A DNA stretch of 64,000 nt, taken from Anaerolineales bacterium UBA6055 (GTDB lineage: Bacteria > Chloroflexota > Anaerolineae > Aggregatilineales > Phototrophicaceae). The DNA is taken from positions 1 to 64,000 of the forward strand of contig DIYL01000009.1 in the NCBI GenBank assembly GCA_002428985.1. The letters are read 5' to 3'. This document shows, one piece after another, positions 53,501 to 61,503 of the stretch. A program made the position numbers and the translations under genes. The stretch's first letter is position 1, and every line of letters begins with the position of its first letter. The notes below the pieces were generated by a model. The model ran no database searches, was not told where the DNA came from, and saw only the letters and a program-made list of their open reading frames with translations.

Positions 53501-54672
53501 GCGACACTGGTTTGCGTTAACTCATCTGCGGATGGACCGCTCGGTGCTAACAAGGCAATCCCTGCAATCACAACGATTACTGCGATCACAACACCAACAG
53601 CAATAAACGTCATATTCCGTCCACTACCAGTGGTTGCGGGTTGGTCAGGACGGGTGATACCTTTAACTTCGGCTGAGGGTGTCATCTGAGTTGCGACATC
53701 AGGCAGAACATCGGCGGCGGGTTGTGTGCGTTGTGCCGCAAATTGTTCCATGAGTGTGTTAATTTCGTCCTGACGATCACCGCGTTTATCGCGGATATTT
53801 TGCACCGCAAGGGTTGCAGCTGTCATCAGTGTTTGCGGTGCTGACCGCATCTCACTTGTGCCGACAATTTGCGATAGATCGTCAACGAGGTCGCCAGCCG
53901 ACTGATACCGTTCTGACGGTTCCTTCGACATCGCTTTAGCAATAATGTTGTCAATTTCTGGTGGTAGATCTGGATTAATCGCGGTAGCTGATGGCACAGG
54001 TTCTTGGATGTGCTTCATCAAGATTGCCATCGGGGTCGAGCCATTGTATGGTGATTTGCCTGTAGACATCTCGAAGAGCATCACACCAAGCGAATAGACA
54101 TCTGCTGACGGGGTGATTGTATCATCCGCCATACCTTGTTCAGGCGACATATAACCGGGGGTGCCGACAGTGAAACCAGTTTGAGTTAACCCAATACCTT
54201 CATCAATACGAGCAATCCCAAAATCAGTCAGGAAGGCGTTCCCATCTTCGTCAACCATGATGTTGCTGGGTTTAATATCACGATGCACAACTCCTTGGCG
54301 ATGCGCATAATCAAGCGCACCTGCAATTTGGCGCATCAAATATAGAATCTCACCAAGCGGGACGACTGTCTCGCGTTCGATGACTTCTTTAAGTGTGCCC
54401 CCCTCCAGATACCGCATAACAATAAAAGGAGGATCATGCTCTATGTTGACATCAAATACAGGAAGCAGGTAGGGATGTTGTAAGCGTGAGACCAGTTGTG
54501 CTTCGCGTTCAAACCGATCCATCCCTTGTTGATCTGTCGCGAGCGCGCGATGTATGATCTTAATCGCCACATAACGCCCCGCACTGGGTTGATAAGCGCG
54601 ATAGACAGTCGCCATACCGCCTCGCCCCAGTTCTTCAATTATTTCGTATTTCCCCAGTCGCTGTCCGATCAT
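50527..54672 (-). CDS. Membrane Ser/Thr protein kinase with SH3-like, Ala/Thr-repeat and lectin-like sensor domains
   Basis: 1381-residue Hanks-type kinase. Kinase domain 9-270: GRGGMATVY (16-24), Lys38, HRDIKPSN (130-137), DFG (150-152), APE-like MSPEQG. TM helix about 354-376. Outside: bacterial SH3-like domain 437-500 (IDIRVGPGANFAVVASLDAGEELEV), Thr/Pro linker 510-545, Ala/Thr repeats of 13-15 residues 548-727, Thr/Pro linker 731-775, and three concanavalin/laminin-G-like beta domains over 778-1381 (FYFNKELV-, ELYLDGELEF- and LAFFANDRFV-type strands). PknB-like kinases often sense wall or sugar ligands outside. It is a single gene behind a hairpin. Kinase activity is confident; the ligand is unknown. 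Confidence 0.92.
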   Translation of the reverse strand: MIGQRLGKYEIIEELGRGGMATVYRAYQPSAGRYVAIKIIHRALATDQQGMDRFEREAQLVSRLQHPYLLPVFDVNIEHDPPFIVMRYLEGGTLKEVIERETVVPLGEILYLMRQIAGALDYAHRQGVVHRDIKPSNIMVDEDGNAFLTDFGIARIDEGIGLTQTGFTVGTPGYMSPEQGMADDTITPSADVYSLGVMLFEMSTGKSPYNGSTPMAILMKHIQEPVPSATAINPDLPPEIDNIIAKAMSKEPSERYQSAGDLVDDLSQIVGTSEMRSAPQTLMTAATLAVQNIRDKRGDRQDEINTLMEQFAAQRTQPAADVLPDVATQMTPSAEVKGITRPDQPATTGSGRNMTFIAVGVVIAVIVVIAGIALLAPSGPSADELTQTSVAALAEANTATAESLPTETDAPTETEEPTEEPTATSILGPSTPDAPILSARRAIDIRVGPGANFAVVASLDAGEELEVIGRTEDNRWILVLRLNGTEGWVLRNAAVTAIFGDLEVVPITEGPTLTPTNTPTNTHTPTDTPTATNTPTPTNTPTSTPDLTQTADAEATNDEATAQADEVTAVFMAQVVAEETDVAETQAAIATSDAELTQAAIQLTNAEATDVALEMTSDAIATADALQLTDVAATEMVIELTDAAGTQQAVDVRLTDTAATEMVIEMTDDAATLVAVELTNEAATANAIELTNAAETQVALDMTADAKATESAILSTNVAATFIAEQTRNAPTATFTSSPTPTPTATNTPTATATASPTPTIRPTDPPTPSPTPRPLGLMPFVADFEASEPLLGWDYPATAWTTVTEGGQTILLGQAQPSETIHIMGLEIPEWLEAPDFVVSFRANLGNAAGTRLIFRQTDGLGYNAIDIRQGVLFVTRNNLNAPERPTDFATANNEIRLASVSLPIGLNEWNEYTIWVEGQRIFVYFNKELVALEEDLNLPQLGAGDIFLQNLTGAAPMRFDDIVIQRAEPSSDHFQAGSIPTDTWQFTDSTPITLETEANGNQYVAIRGAVEFSPIMAPIRDFELRCRLWSEQGGYQIILRENEGSRWEMNAVGGNLTLDFTTSAGDSAFTQEVRNFYTRGLWQDLHVIFIGDRFELYLDGELEFEDSLAASPPAGTIAFVTGAADFLRIDDCLLTQSAATTDTGAQFAYDLREEVESRDFRDLLSDLIDRFDDPFLGPQWWGRDAPGQYQTDPSAATNQSFLRMTHLGVPTFRLFNSNLGISLFPEDADEGEANVNNKSTDVLVSVETRFLENTTGEAWMNVRATQSGSGGQGVFGYRYAISRDIDGNYTLNISLEEQRSRQDFYSGPIPGAENAPLPEWINLTVITLDDKLAFFANDRFVVFVDNATKLTGSIALGVEEGTTADFDTFVVRDTSPLGQ
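52492..53031 (-). repeat. Coding Ala/Thr repeat array
   Basis: About thirteen degenerate units of 12-15 codons in the giant kinase gene, with the form (L/M)T(D/N)xAATxxAxEL, for example LTDVAATEMVIEL and TNEAATANAIEL. They encode residues 548-727. The heptad-like spacing of hydrophobic positions suggests an extended helix or coiled coil, flanked on each side by Thr/Pro linkers, acting as a spacer between the membrane and the lectin-like domains. Confidence 0.8.
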
Positions 54673-54872
54673 GCCCTATCCTAGATGTGTGACAAGAATG
54701 CTCTAGCGGTATTCTATCACAGGGGCGCAGGATGTGCATCTGATTTCGCGTTTATGTCAAGTTGTCAAACTTGCAAAAACCACCTCACTTTTTTGATAAT
54801 ATGAGAGCAAACCTGATGTGATACTAGGTATAAGATGCACTTTTAACAAGCAAATACAACAGAGGAATACCC

Positions 54873-55487
54873 ATGAGTCATGACGAACCCAATAAATCAC
54901 AAGTCTTCTGGAATAATGAAGCTAAAAACTTTGATAAAGAAGCCGATCATGGATTAACTAATCCAGTGGTCAGAAGTGCATGGACAATATTACTAAAAGA
55001 TCACTTACCCGAAAAATCGCAGAGGGTATTAGATGTGGGTTGTGGTACAGGTTCCCTTAGTGTAATTCTGGCAGAACTAGGGCATCAAGTAGTAGGTATT
55101 GATTTTGCATCGGCGATGATCGAAATTGCGCGTCAGAAAGCAACAACAAGCCGTGTAAGTATACAATTCCAAACAATGGATGCACATCAACCAGATTTTC
55201 CTGCCCATTCATTCGACTTTATTATTTGTCGACATGTGTTATGGGCACTAAACGAACCAGAACAGGTCTTACAACACTGGGTCAACTTACTTGTTCCAAA
55301 CGGCTCTTTGCTACTCGTTGAAGGCTTCTGGTCGACAGGAGCAGGTTTACACGCCGATTATATCCAACAGATGATGCCTGAAGAAATGATGAATATTCAG
55401 ACATTCGATTTAAGTGATAATAGCAATTTGTGGGGCAAAGATGTCCAAGATAAACGATATATTATTTCTGCAACGGTAAAACCATAA
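54873..55487 (+). CDS. Class I SAM-dependent methyltransferase
   Basis: 204-residue methyltransferase. Motif I VLDVGCGTGSLSVIL, the acidic residue in VVGIDFASAMIEIAR, then FDFIICRHVLWALNEP and LVPNGSLLLVEG. The pattern is that of the methyltransf_11/25 group. GAGGAA precedes the ATG by 8 nt. It is the only gene in its transcript, followed by a hairpin. Substrate unknown. Confidence 0.85.
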   Translation: MSHDEPNKSQVFWNNEAKNFDKEADHGLTNPVVRSAWTILLKDHLPEKSQRVLDVGCGTGSLSVILAELGHQVVGIDFASAMIEIARQKATTSRVSIQFQTMDAHQPDFPAHSFDFIICRHVLWALNEPEQVLQHWVNLLVPNGSLLLVEGFWSTGAGLHADYIQQMMPEEMMNIQTFDLSDNSNLWGKDVQDKRYIISATVKP

Positions 55488-55489
55488 CG

Positions 55490-55523
55490 GATTGACGTTT
55501 TATATTTACGCTAATCGTCAATC
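55490..55523 (+). terminator. Hairpin after methyltransferase gene
   Basis: GATTGACG (55490-55497) pairs with CGTCAATC (55516-55523) with an 18-nt AT-rich loop, 3 nt after the methyltransferase stop. There is no T-run. The remaining 260 bp up to the binding-protein gene are AT-rich and presumably hold its promoter; I see no riboswitch signature. Confidence 0.45.
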
Positions 55524-55783
55524 ATATCAAGCAGTTCAACCACATTTAAACAGAATTTTGAGGTTCTCTGTTAAGATTTTCTGTCCCTATTGTTAACATT
55601 TAACATGATTTTTTGTTCCGACATTAAAGTATATCTGTTTATTCCGTTTGATATGTTGGTTGATCGTTAAACGAACTTTAACCGCGCATCGCTATACCTT
55701 ATGTGTCCTCGTCTTCAGCAACTTATAACAATGCTGGGATGTGGTCAAATTTCATATATCGTTGATTTGGGAAAGGTATTTTA

Positions 55784-57028
55784 ATGCGTAAAGTCCTCGC
55801 AGTTGTACTCGTCGTACTTAGTTTTGCTAGTGTTCTTTTTGTTCAAGCACAAGAACGTACAGTTGTCGATGTGGTTATCGGTTCTGATACAAACATCTTC
55901 GATTGGTATGCCAACAGCATCAAACCAGCGTTTGAAGCTGCCTACCCAGAATATGAACTCAACTTAATCCATACAGGTGCCGAAGGTGCTGGCGGTAACG
56001 GTCCAATCGCTGATCGTGCCTATGCAGCATTCCAAACGGGTGATGATCCATTGGTTTCCTACTTTGAAACATGGAACACACAAGAACCTTTCGGCGCACT
56101 TGATGATGGTCTCTGGCTAGAAATCACTACAGAAAACGTGCCAAATCTTGAGCTCGTCATCGACGCAGCTGTCGGTGGTAGCAACGGTTTCCAAATCCCA
56201 TACCGTGGATCACAGGTTATCCTTGCTTACAACGCTGACCGTTTGCTTGAACTATTGATCGACAAAGGTGACCTTGAAGAAGGTGCAACCGTTGATGATA
56301 TTCCAGAAGAAGCTGTACCAAGCACCTTCCCAGAATTGATGGAATGGTCTTGCGAATTCCCAGGTGAATTCACCTACCCACGCCCTGACACCACTGGTGC
56401 TGGTCGTAACTTTGTTACCCGCGCAATCTTCGAAGTGAACGGTCTTGACCAAAGTGTCTTCACCATTGATGCCTTCGTAGAACGCTATGGTACAGAAGAA
56501 CTGACACAAGAAGACATCGTTGCAATCAACGAAGAATTTTACGCAGAAGCATGGGACATGCTCAACGAAGTAGAACCTTGCCTCTTCGAAGAAGGTAACT
56601 ACCCAGCAGGTGCAGCAGCAGAAACCCGTTTGCTCACTGACGAAGTTATCACTATGATCACCATTTGGTCTGACCAAGCACTCGAAGGTCGTGGTCTTGG
56701 CTTGTTGCCAGAAAACACACGCTTCATCCAATTGGAAGACCTCCCAATGGCTGGTGGTTACGCTTCCTCCGCGATTCCTGTAAACGCTAGCAACCTTGAC
56801 GGTGCATTGGCATTAGCTAACTACTTGCTCAGCCCAGAGGGTCAAGAATCTGTTGTGCGCGTTATCGGTGGTTTCCCTGCAATCGACTGGGAAAACTTCC
56901 CACCTGAATTGCAAGAAGACTTCAATGATGTCATCACCTCCGATGTACCAAGCTTCGGTGGTGTATGGGTTGGTCCTGCAATTGATGGCTGGTACGCAAA
57001 CGTTGCTCCAGAAATCGAACGTGAATAA
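55784..57028 (+). CDS. ABC transporter extracellular solute-binding protein
   Basis: 414-residue secreted binding protein with a signal peptide ending near residue 22 (FVQAQ-ERT). It is a family 1/YnjB-like periplasmic-binding protein: VVIGSDTNIFDWYANSIKPAFEAAYP start, IPYRGSQVILAYNADRL, VPSTFPELMEWSCEFPGEFTYPRP and ALANYLLSPEGQES. It heads an operon with two permeases and an ATPase. Codon use is markedly biased, unlike its neighbours, which suggests very high expression. The substrate is not determinable; iron, thiamine or polyamine-type importers share this gene order. GGGAAAGG lies upstream of the ATG. Confidence 0.88.
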   Translation: MRKVLAVVLVVLSFASVLFVQAQERTVVDVVIGSDTNIFDWYANSIKPAFEAAYPEYELNLIHTGAEGAGGNGPIADRAYAAFQTGDDPLVSYFETWNTQEPFGALDDGLWLEITTENVPNLELVIDAAVGGSNGFQIPYRGSQVILAYNADRLLELLIDKGDLEEGATVDDIPEEAVPSTFPELMEWSCEFPGEFTYPRPDTTGAGRNFVTRAIFEVNGLDQSVFTIDAFVERYGTEELTQEDIVAINEEFYAEAWDMLNEVEPCLFEEGNYPAGAAAETRLLTDEVITMITIWSDQALEGRGLGLLPENTRFIQLEDLPMAGGYASSAIPVNASNLDGALALANYLLSPEGQESVVRVIGGFPAIDWENFPPELQEDFNDVITSDVPSFGGVWVGPAIDGWYANVAPEIERE

Positions 57029-57061
57029 GACGCTCACCTACGCAACATAATCTCTTTAATA

Positions 57062-57083
57062 GGGGCACGATGCATCGTGTCCC
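57062..57083 (+). promoter_or_regulatory. Intercistronic hairpin between binding protein and permease genes
   Basis: A 22-nt near-perfect palindrome: GGGGCACGA (57062-57070) pairs with TCGTGTCCC (57075-57083) with one G-U, loop TGCA. It lies 33 bp after the binding-protein stop and 41 bp before the chosen permease start. Such hairpins stabilise the upstream part of the mRNA or partly terminate, giving more binding protein than permease. Confidence 0.6.
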
Positions 57084-57123
57084 GACCACATTTCATAAAC
57101 ACTATGCATGGATCGTAATTATT

Positions 57124-58017
57124 ATGGAAAATGCTACGCAAGCTCCTAAGGTCGCCTCGAACGAACGCTGGTACACACGCTTCATCCCCTATGTAATGGT
57201 CGCACCGCCTTTACTCGTTATGCTTGTACTGATTATTTATCCAGCGGCATTATCAGTTTTTGACACACTCACCACTGTTTCCGATGATGGTACGTTTTCA
57301 TTTACACTTCAAAATTATGTGAATTTTTTCGCCCTACCAGATGCAATGCCAAACTTACTGTTTACGCTACAGACAACAATCATTACTGTCCTAGCATTGT
57401 TTGCGGTCTGCTTTCCAATTTCATATTATTTGCGATTCAGCACCTCACGTCTTGCCAATCCAGTACAATTTTTAGCATTATTCCCAATGTTTGTGCCGGG
57501 AATTGTGACCGCCTTCGCTTTGATTCGATTTTTGGATGACAATGGCTGGGTCGAAAATATCCTTTTTACATTAACCGCATGGGAAGGTTATGTTAGCCCG
57601 ATACGGAAACCACAGGGGATTATTATTGGTCTCGTATGGGAAGGCATCCCAGTTACGATTTTGATTTTGACTGCAGGTTTAGCACAAGTACAAAATTCCT
57701 TGATTGAAAGTGCGCGCGATGTAGGAGCCAACAGTTTCCAGATATTTTGGCGTATTATCTTACCGCAGATTAAACGACCGGTCTTAATTGTGTTGACACT
57801 AAATTTCCTCGGGGTGTTCGGGGCATTCACCATCCCATTATTGCTCGGTGGAGCATCTCCACAAATGTATGGGCACTACATGCAAAATCGCCTCTATGGC
57901 ACGGGGCAATATACCAATGCTCAGGTCGCGGCTGTCATTATGTTTGTGATTAGTGCGGGTGTTGGTTTATTGTACGTACGGTCTGTTGTCCGTCAACAAA
58001 TTGAACAGGGGATTTAA
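57124..58017 (+). CDS. ABC importer permease
   Basis: 297-residue inner-membrane permease with about six TM helices. The EAA-type loop contacting the ATPase is in IESARDVGANSFQIFWRIILPQIKRP. ATG 57124 is preferred because the in-frame ATG at 57070 lies inside the hairpin; the Shine-Dalgarno is weak in both cases. The family is BPD_transp_1, similar to the first permease of spermidine/iron/YnjC-type systems. The stop is 1 nt before the start of the second permease, so translation is coupled. Confidence 0.88.
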   Translation: MENATQAPKVASNERWYTRFIPYVMVAPPLLVMLVLIIYPAALSVFDTLTTVSDDGTFSFTLQNYVNFFALPDAMPNLLFTLQTTIITVLALFAVCFPISYYLRFSTSRLANPVQFLALFPMFVPGIVTAFALIRFLDDNGWVENILFTLTAWEGYVSPIRKPQGIIIGLVWEGIPVTILILTAGLAQVQNSLIESARDVGANSFQIFWRIILPQIKRPVLIVLTLNFLGVFGAFTIPLLLGGASPQMYGHYMQNRLYGTGQYTNAQVAAVIMFVISAGVGLLYVRSVVRQQIEQGI

Positions 58018-58018
58018 T

Positions 58019-58894
58019 ATGTTAGCCGAATTACGCGACCCCACATTATGGGGAGAATTCCGCCGGAACTCTGCCAAAAGCTTTGGCATGATGATGCGGC
58101 AAAACTGGTTTGGGTTGAGCATGTTTGTGTTGCTGGTTATGTTCATCCTTGGACCCATGCTCAATGTGTTAGTCTGGGCATTTGTGGATGCACGTATTCG
58201 TCCACCGTATATTGTGCCAGAAACATGGAGCACCAAATGGTGGGCAGAGACATTTAATCGCCTTGACGTGATCGAAGGGTTTACGACCAGTGTCAGTATT
58301 TCGCTTATGGTCACGATTCTATCTGCTCTGATTTGTCTACCAGCAGCCTATGCTTTTGCCCGAATGCAATTTCGTGGGCGGACTCCATTTTTATTATCAT
58401 TCCTTATGGTGAACGCATTCCCGCGCTTTGGTTTATATGTCACAATTGCGGTTGTCTTTTTCCGACTGGGCTTAGTGGCAACTGTGCCGGGGGTGGTCTT
58501 AATTCAACTCGTCAACACCTTGCTCTTCATGATTTGGATCCCGACGGCGGCTTTCCAAGGTGTTGATAGGGCATTAGAAGAAGCGGCATTAGATGTCGGG
58601 GCATCACCGTTACGGGTGTTTATACAGATTACCCTACCAATGGTTTTACCCGCGCTGAGTGCCGCTTTATTACTGACATTTGTCGGGGCATTTTACGAAA
58701 CACAAGGCGCATTGCTGATTGGTGTACCCAATGTAAAGACCTTGCCTGTGGTTATGATTACACTGATTAATCACCACATCCGGCAATTAGGAGCGGTACT
58801 ATCTGTTGCGTTATGGATACCATCACTGATTCTGTTGGTATTTGCACAGCGCGTCTTGCGTGGTGGGACGTTAGCAGCGGGCTTTGGATTATAA
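58019..58894 (+). CDS. ABC importer permease, second subunit
   Basis: 291-residue permease with six predicted TM helices and the EAA loop EEAALDVGASPLRVFIQITLPMVLP. ATG 58019 follows AGGGGA with 7 nt spacing and begins immediately after the first permease stop. With that permease it forms the heterodimeric channel. An unusual N-terminal amphipathic stretch (MLAELRDPTLWGEFRRNSAKSFG) precedes the first helix. Confidence 0.88.
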   Translation: MLAELRDPTLWGEFRRNSAKSFGMMMRQNWFGLSMFVLLVMFILGPMLNVLVWAFVDARIRPPYIVPETWSTKWWAETFNRLDVIEGFTTSVSISLMVTILSALICLPAAYAFARMQFRGRTPFLLSFLMVNAFPRFGLYVTIAVVFFRLGLVATVPGVVLIQLVNTLLFMIWIPTAAFQGVDRALEEAALDVGASPLRVFIQITLPMVLPALSAALLLTFVGAFYETQGALLIGVPNVKTLPVVMITLINHHIRQLGAVLSVALWIPSLILLVFAQRVLRGGTLAAGFGL

Positions 58895-58918
58895 ACGGAG
58901 AATACTTCCGTCACCTAC

Positions 58919-58940
58919 GGAGGCATGCATGTGTGCCTCC
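58919..58940 (+). promoter_or_regulatory. Intercistronic hairpin before ATPase gene
   Basis: A 22-nt inverted repeat, GGAGGCA (58919-58925) pairing with TGCCTCC (58934-58940), continues inward with G-U pairs. It lies 24 bp after the second permease stop and 34 bp before the ATPase start. A similar hairpin precedes the first permease gene, so both internal gaps of the operon carry one. Confidence 0.6.
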
Positions 58941-58974
58941 TTACAAGATATATTGTGAAAGAAAGAAACGACTC

Positions 58975-60066
58975 ATGGCAAAAATTACCCTGAATAATTT
59001 AACAAAACACTTTGGCAAGGTTGTTGCGGTAGATGGTGTTGATATTACAGTCGATGATGGTGAATTCCTATGTATTCTCGGGCCATCGGGTTGTGGTAAA
59101 TCGACAGCACTGCGGATGATGGCGGGCTTCGAAACACCAACAGCCGGAGATATTGTGATTGATAGTGATTCAATTGTGCATTTGCCTGCAAATAAACGCC
59201 CGACGGCCATGGTCTTCCAAAAATATACCCTGTGGCCTCATATGAGCGTTTTTGATAATGTTGCTTTTGGGTTGCGGTTGCGTCGAATGCAAAAGACACA
59301 AATGCAGAAAAAAGTTGAAGATAGCTTGGGTTTGGTTGGTTTAGCGGGCTACGAAGATCGTTATCCAGCACAACTCAGTGGTGGTCAACAACAGCGCGTC
59401 GCCCTTGCACGAGCAATTGTCCTAGAGCCGAAAATTCTGCTACTCGATGAGCCGTTTAGTAGTTTAGATGCGCTACTACGGGTTCGTCTCCGTGAAGAAC
59501 TGAAACGGATTCAACGGCAACTCGGTATCACGACAATTTTTGTTACACACGATCAAGAAGAGGCATTATCATTGGCTGACCGCATTGCAGTCATGAACGC
59601 CGGACAAATCGAACAAATCGCCCCTCCTAGTTCAATTTATGCACAACCACAATCCTTGTTCGTCGCTGATTTTATCGGTGAGATGAATCTGTTTGATGCA
59701 CACGTTGCCGATAATAAATTAAAGGTTGGGTCATCCACCCTCGAAGTACCAGATGATATGCCAGCTATAGCCGATGCTAAGATTGCTGTACGGCCTGAAG
59801 ACCTCGTGCTGGCGAACGATACAACACCAGACACCCAAACATGGGACATCTTGATTGAACAAATGATGGATCTAGGACACTATCGCAAAGTATTGGGTGT
59901 ATTCGAAAATGTGGGTGATGTCAAAATCTATCTACCGAAAACGACACAAATCGTTGAGGGTGAAACCTTAAAAGTGACACCGCAACGCTATTTAGTATAT
60001 GCTGATGTATTGGACGCACCACTTGAATACACAAGTCTGATCGTGAATATGGATAGGGCGCATTAG
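58975..60066 (+). CDS. ABC importer ATPase subunit
   Basis: 363-residue ATP-binding subunit. Walker A GPSGCGKS at 36-43, Q-loop VFQKYTLWPHMS, signature LSGGQQQRVA, Walker B KILLLDEP and switch His in VTHDQEE. The C-terminal 120 residues form a TOBE-type regulatory domain. The order fits spermidine/iron/sugar-type importers (PotA/FbpC/UgpC). ATG 58975 fits the conserved MAKITLNNLTKHFG start; the ribosome site is weak. It completes a four-gene importer operon. Confidence 0.9.
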   Translation: MAKITLNNLTKHFGKVVAVDGVDITVDDGEFLCILGPSGCGKSTALRMMAGFETPTAGDIVIDSDSIVHLPANKRPTAMVFQKYTLWPHMSVFDNVAFGLRLRRMQKTQMQKKVEDSLGLVGLAGYEDRYPAQLSGGQQQRVALARAIVLEPKILLLDEPFSSLDALLRVRLREELKRIQRQLGITTIFVTHDQEEALSLADRIAVMNAGQIEQIAPPSSIYAQPQSLFVADFIGEMNLFDAHVADNKLKVGSSTLEVPDDMPAIADAKIAVRPEDLVLANDTTPDTQTWDILIEQMMDLGHYRKVLGVFENVGDVKIYLPKTTQIVEGETLKVTPQRYLVYADVLDAPLEYTSLIVNMDRAH

Positions 60067-60088
60067 TACATACTGTGATGTACGATTA

Positions 60089-60880
60089 CTACAATTGTTT
60101 GTCGACTGTGTAGCGGATGACATGGCGTACCGTTTCAATCGCATCTGATGGGAAATCATCAATTTGATCGGCGAACTCGACCGCTAAATCAAGTAATAGT
60201 TCAGCGCCATCAGGCACCGATGCGGTGATAATTGGATGTAGTTTTTCAGCATATTCGGGGTGTGTCCATTCAAGGCGACGGCTTGGACTCAAGTCATCGA
60301 CGAGATGCGCATTTTGTGGGGGAACAATTGACTGAAGTAGATTGTGATATTGCTCTAACGCATGATGTTTGATGTATAGCAAACCACTCAATTTTTCGCC
60401 CCGATTATACCGTCCCATCCCAATCACCAAGAGCGACAGCAAAAACTGAACCTGCTGTAATGGTGATACGGTGGTGTGATTCTCATCTTGTGTTGTTTTC
60501 ATCTTCTTGAGACGATCGGAAATGTCAGTTTTATCTACTAGTAGTGCATAGTGATGAAAGCGTGCCCAGTGTAATTCACTATATGGGAAGATGGCGTACT
60601 CCAATACATGCCCGTCCTCGAATACAACTTTCCATCCGTGATTGGTCTCGCGGAATGCCAATACATGACGATCAAATTGCGGGATCCATGAAAGATCAGT
60701 GTGGAAGTCGTCTTCTGTGCCATTTTTGACAATGAGCCAAAAATCGTGATCCGACCATTGATCCGGTTGATGGTGGGTTTTTGCAGTTGAGCCGAGCACA
60801 ACCAATCCATCTATACGGTCATCGGCTTCGGCAAGCGCGACAAGAGATTGTGTATATGCCTGATAGTCAGCAAGTTGCAT
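60089..60880 (-). CDS. Nucleotidyltransferase-fold protein, aminoglycoside adenylyltransferase-like
   Basis: 263-residue protein. An N-terminal nucleotidyltransferase signature is present: GLVVLGSTAKT followed by WSDHDFWLIV, giving the GS and D-x-D pattern. The rest is helical with QVQFLLSLLVIGMGRYNRGEKLSG, as in aminoglycoside 6-adenylyltransferase (AadK) relatives and antitoxin MNT-like proteins. ATG 60880 has AGGA upstream; an in-frame ATG at 60898 is the alternative. Activity and substrate are unproven. Confidence 0.7.
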   Translation of the reverse strand: MQLADYQAYTQSLVALAEADDRIDGLVVLGSTAKTHHQPDQWSDHDFWLIVKNGTEDDFHTDLSWIPQFDRHVLAFRETNHGWKVVFEDGHVLEYAIFPYSELHWARFHHYALLVDKTDISDRLKKMKTTQDENHTTVSPLQQVQFLLSLLVIGMGRYNRGEKLSGLLYIKHHALEQYHNLLQSIVPPQNAHLVDDLSPSRRLEWTHPEYAEKLHPIITASVPDGAELLLDLAVEFADQIDDFPSDAIETVRHVIRYTVDKQL

Positions 60881-60940
60881 AGGGATGTCTTTCCTCATTT
60901 TTGGTTTGCTGGCTATTATAGTGATGATAGTGGGTAGAAA

Positions 60941-61022
60941 ACATAAGTGACTCCTGAAGAGTCACTTGTGTTGATTTGGGGGATGGGAGGAAAACGTTTG
61001 AAACGTTGTCCTATCGTTGATA
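60941..61022 (-). ncRNA. Candidate small RNA, locus B
   Basis: The gap between the nucleotidyltransferase and cold-shock genes holds, on the minus strand, a TATATT box at 61028-61033, then a dyad AACGTTTCAAACGTT, a C-rich tract reading TTTTCCTCCCATCCCCC, and a perfect 9-bp hairpin AAGTGACTC/GAGTCACTT (60945-60967) with a loose T-rich tail. The order matches locus A at 24905-25026. The exposed C-rich tract could pair with Shine-Dalgarno sequences. No ORF is plausible. Inference from sequence only. Confidence 0.35.
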
Positions 61023-61153
61023 CTTTTAATATAATCGATGAATTACGGCAGAAGAATTAAGAAATTATCTTTGTATCAATATTGTAACAATAAATCAATT
61101 TTAAAACACTTATGTATGAATTTTGTTATACTATGAAACCGCCATATAAAAGC

Positions 61154-61184
61154 AAAAACCCGCATCTGATGACAGAAACGGGTT
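61154..61184 (-). terminator. Terminator of cold-shock protein gene
   Basis: AACCCG and CGGGTT (61157-61162, 61179-61184) form the stem, and on the minus strand it is followed by TTTTGCTTTT. It lies 26 bp past the cspA-type stop and is a clear intrinsic terminator. Confidence 0.75.
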
Positions 61185-61209
61185 GAATTTTCAAATTAAT
61201 TAATGTCGA

Positions 61210-61425
61210 TTAGGAAACAACAGTCACTTGGCTAGCTTGTTTGCCTTTGCGACCTTCGGTGATAATGAATTCTACTGTTGCGCCTTCTTCAAGGGTACGG
61301 TAGCCGTTGGATTGGATTTCGGAATAGTGTACAAACAGGTCATCGCCACTTGCTTGTGAAATGAAGCCGTAGCCTTTTTCTGCGTTGAACCATTTGACTG
61401 TGCCTTGCATACGTTCTTCTGACAT
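61210..61425 (-). CDS. Cold-shock protein, CspA family
   Basis: 71-residue single cold-shock domain, a five-stranded beta barrel that binds single-stranded RNA and DNA and melts RNA structure. RNP1 is KGYGFI at 17-22 and RNP2 is LFVHY at 30-34. The full domain starts at QGTVKWFNAEKGYG. GGAGAG lies 7 nt before the ATG. A TATAAT box on the minus strand at 61504-61509 would give a leader of about 70-75 nt. A terminator follows closely. Confidence 0.95.
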   Translation of the reverse strand: MSEERMQGTVKWFNAEKGYGFISQASGDDLFVHYSEIQSNGYRTLEEGATVEFIITEGRKGKQASQVTVVS

Positions 61426-61503
61426 GTGTCATCTCTCCATGATAATGAATTGGTTAATTTGGGTTCTGCTAAAGTCATTGTGTACACACGCAATTATCCA
61501 TTC

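Noticed and set aside
52433..53689. Long open frames antisense to the giant kinase gene
   Set aside because: They arise from Ala/Thr/Pro-biased codons of the kinase gene and encode low-complexity Val/Ser/Ala runs without a ribosome site.
55524..55783. Riboswitch in the leader of the importer operon
   Set aside because: No conserved TPP, cobalamin, SAM or similar core was recognisable in the AT-rich leader.
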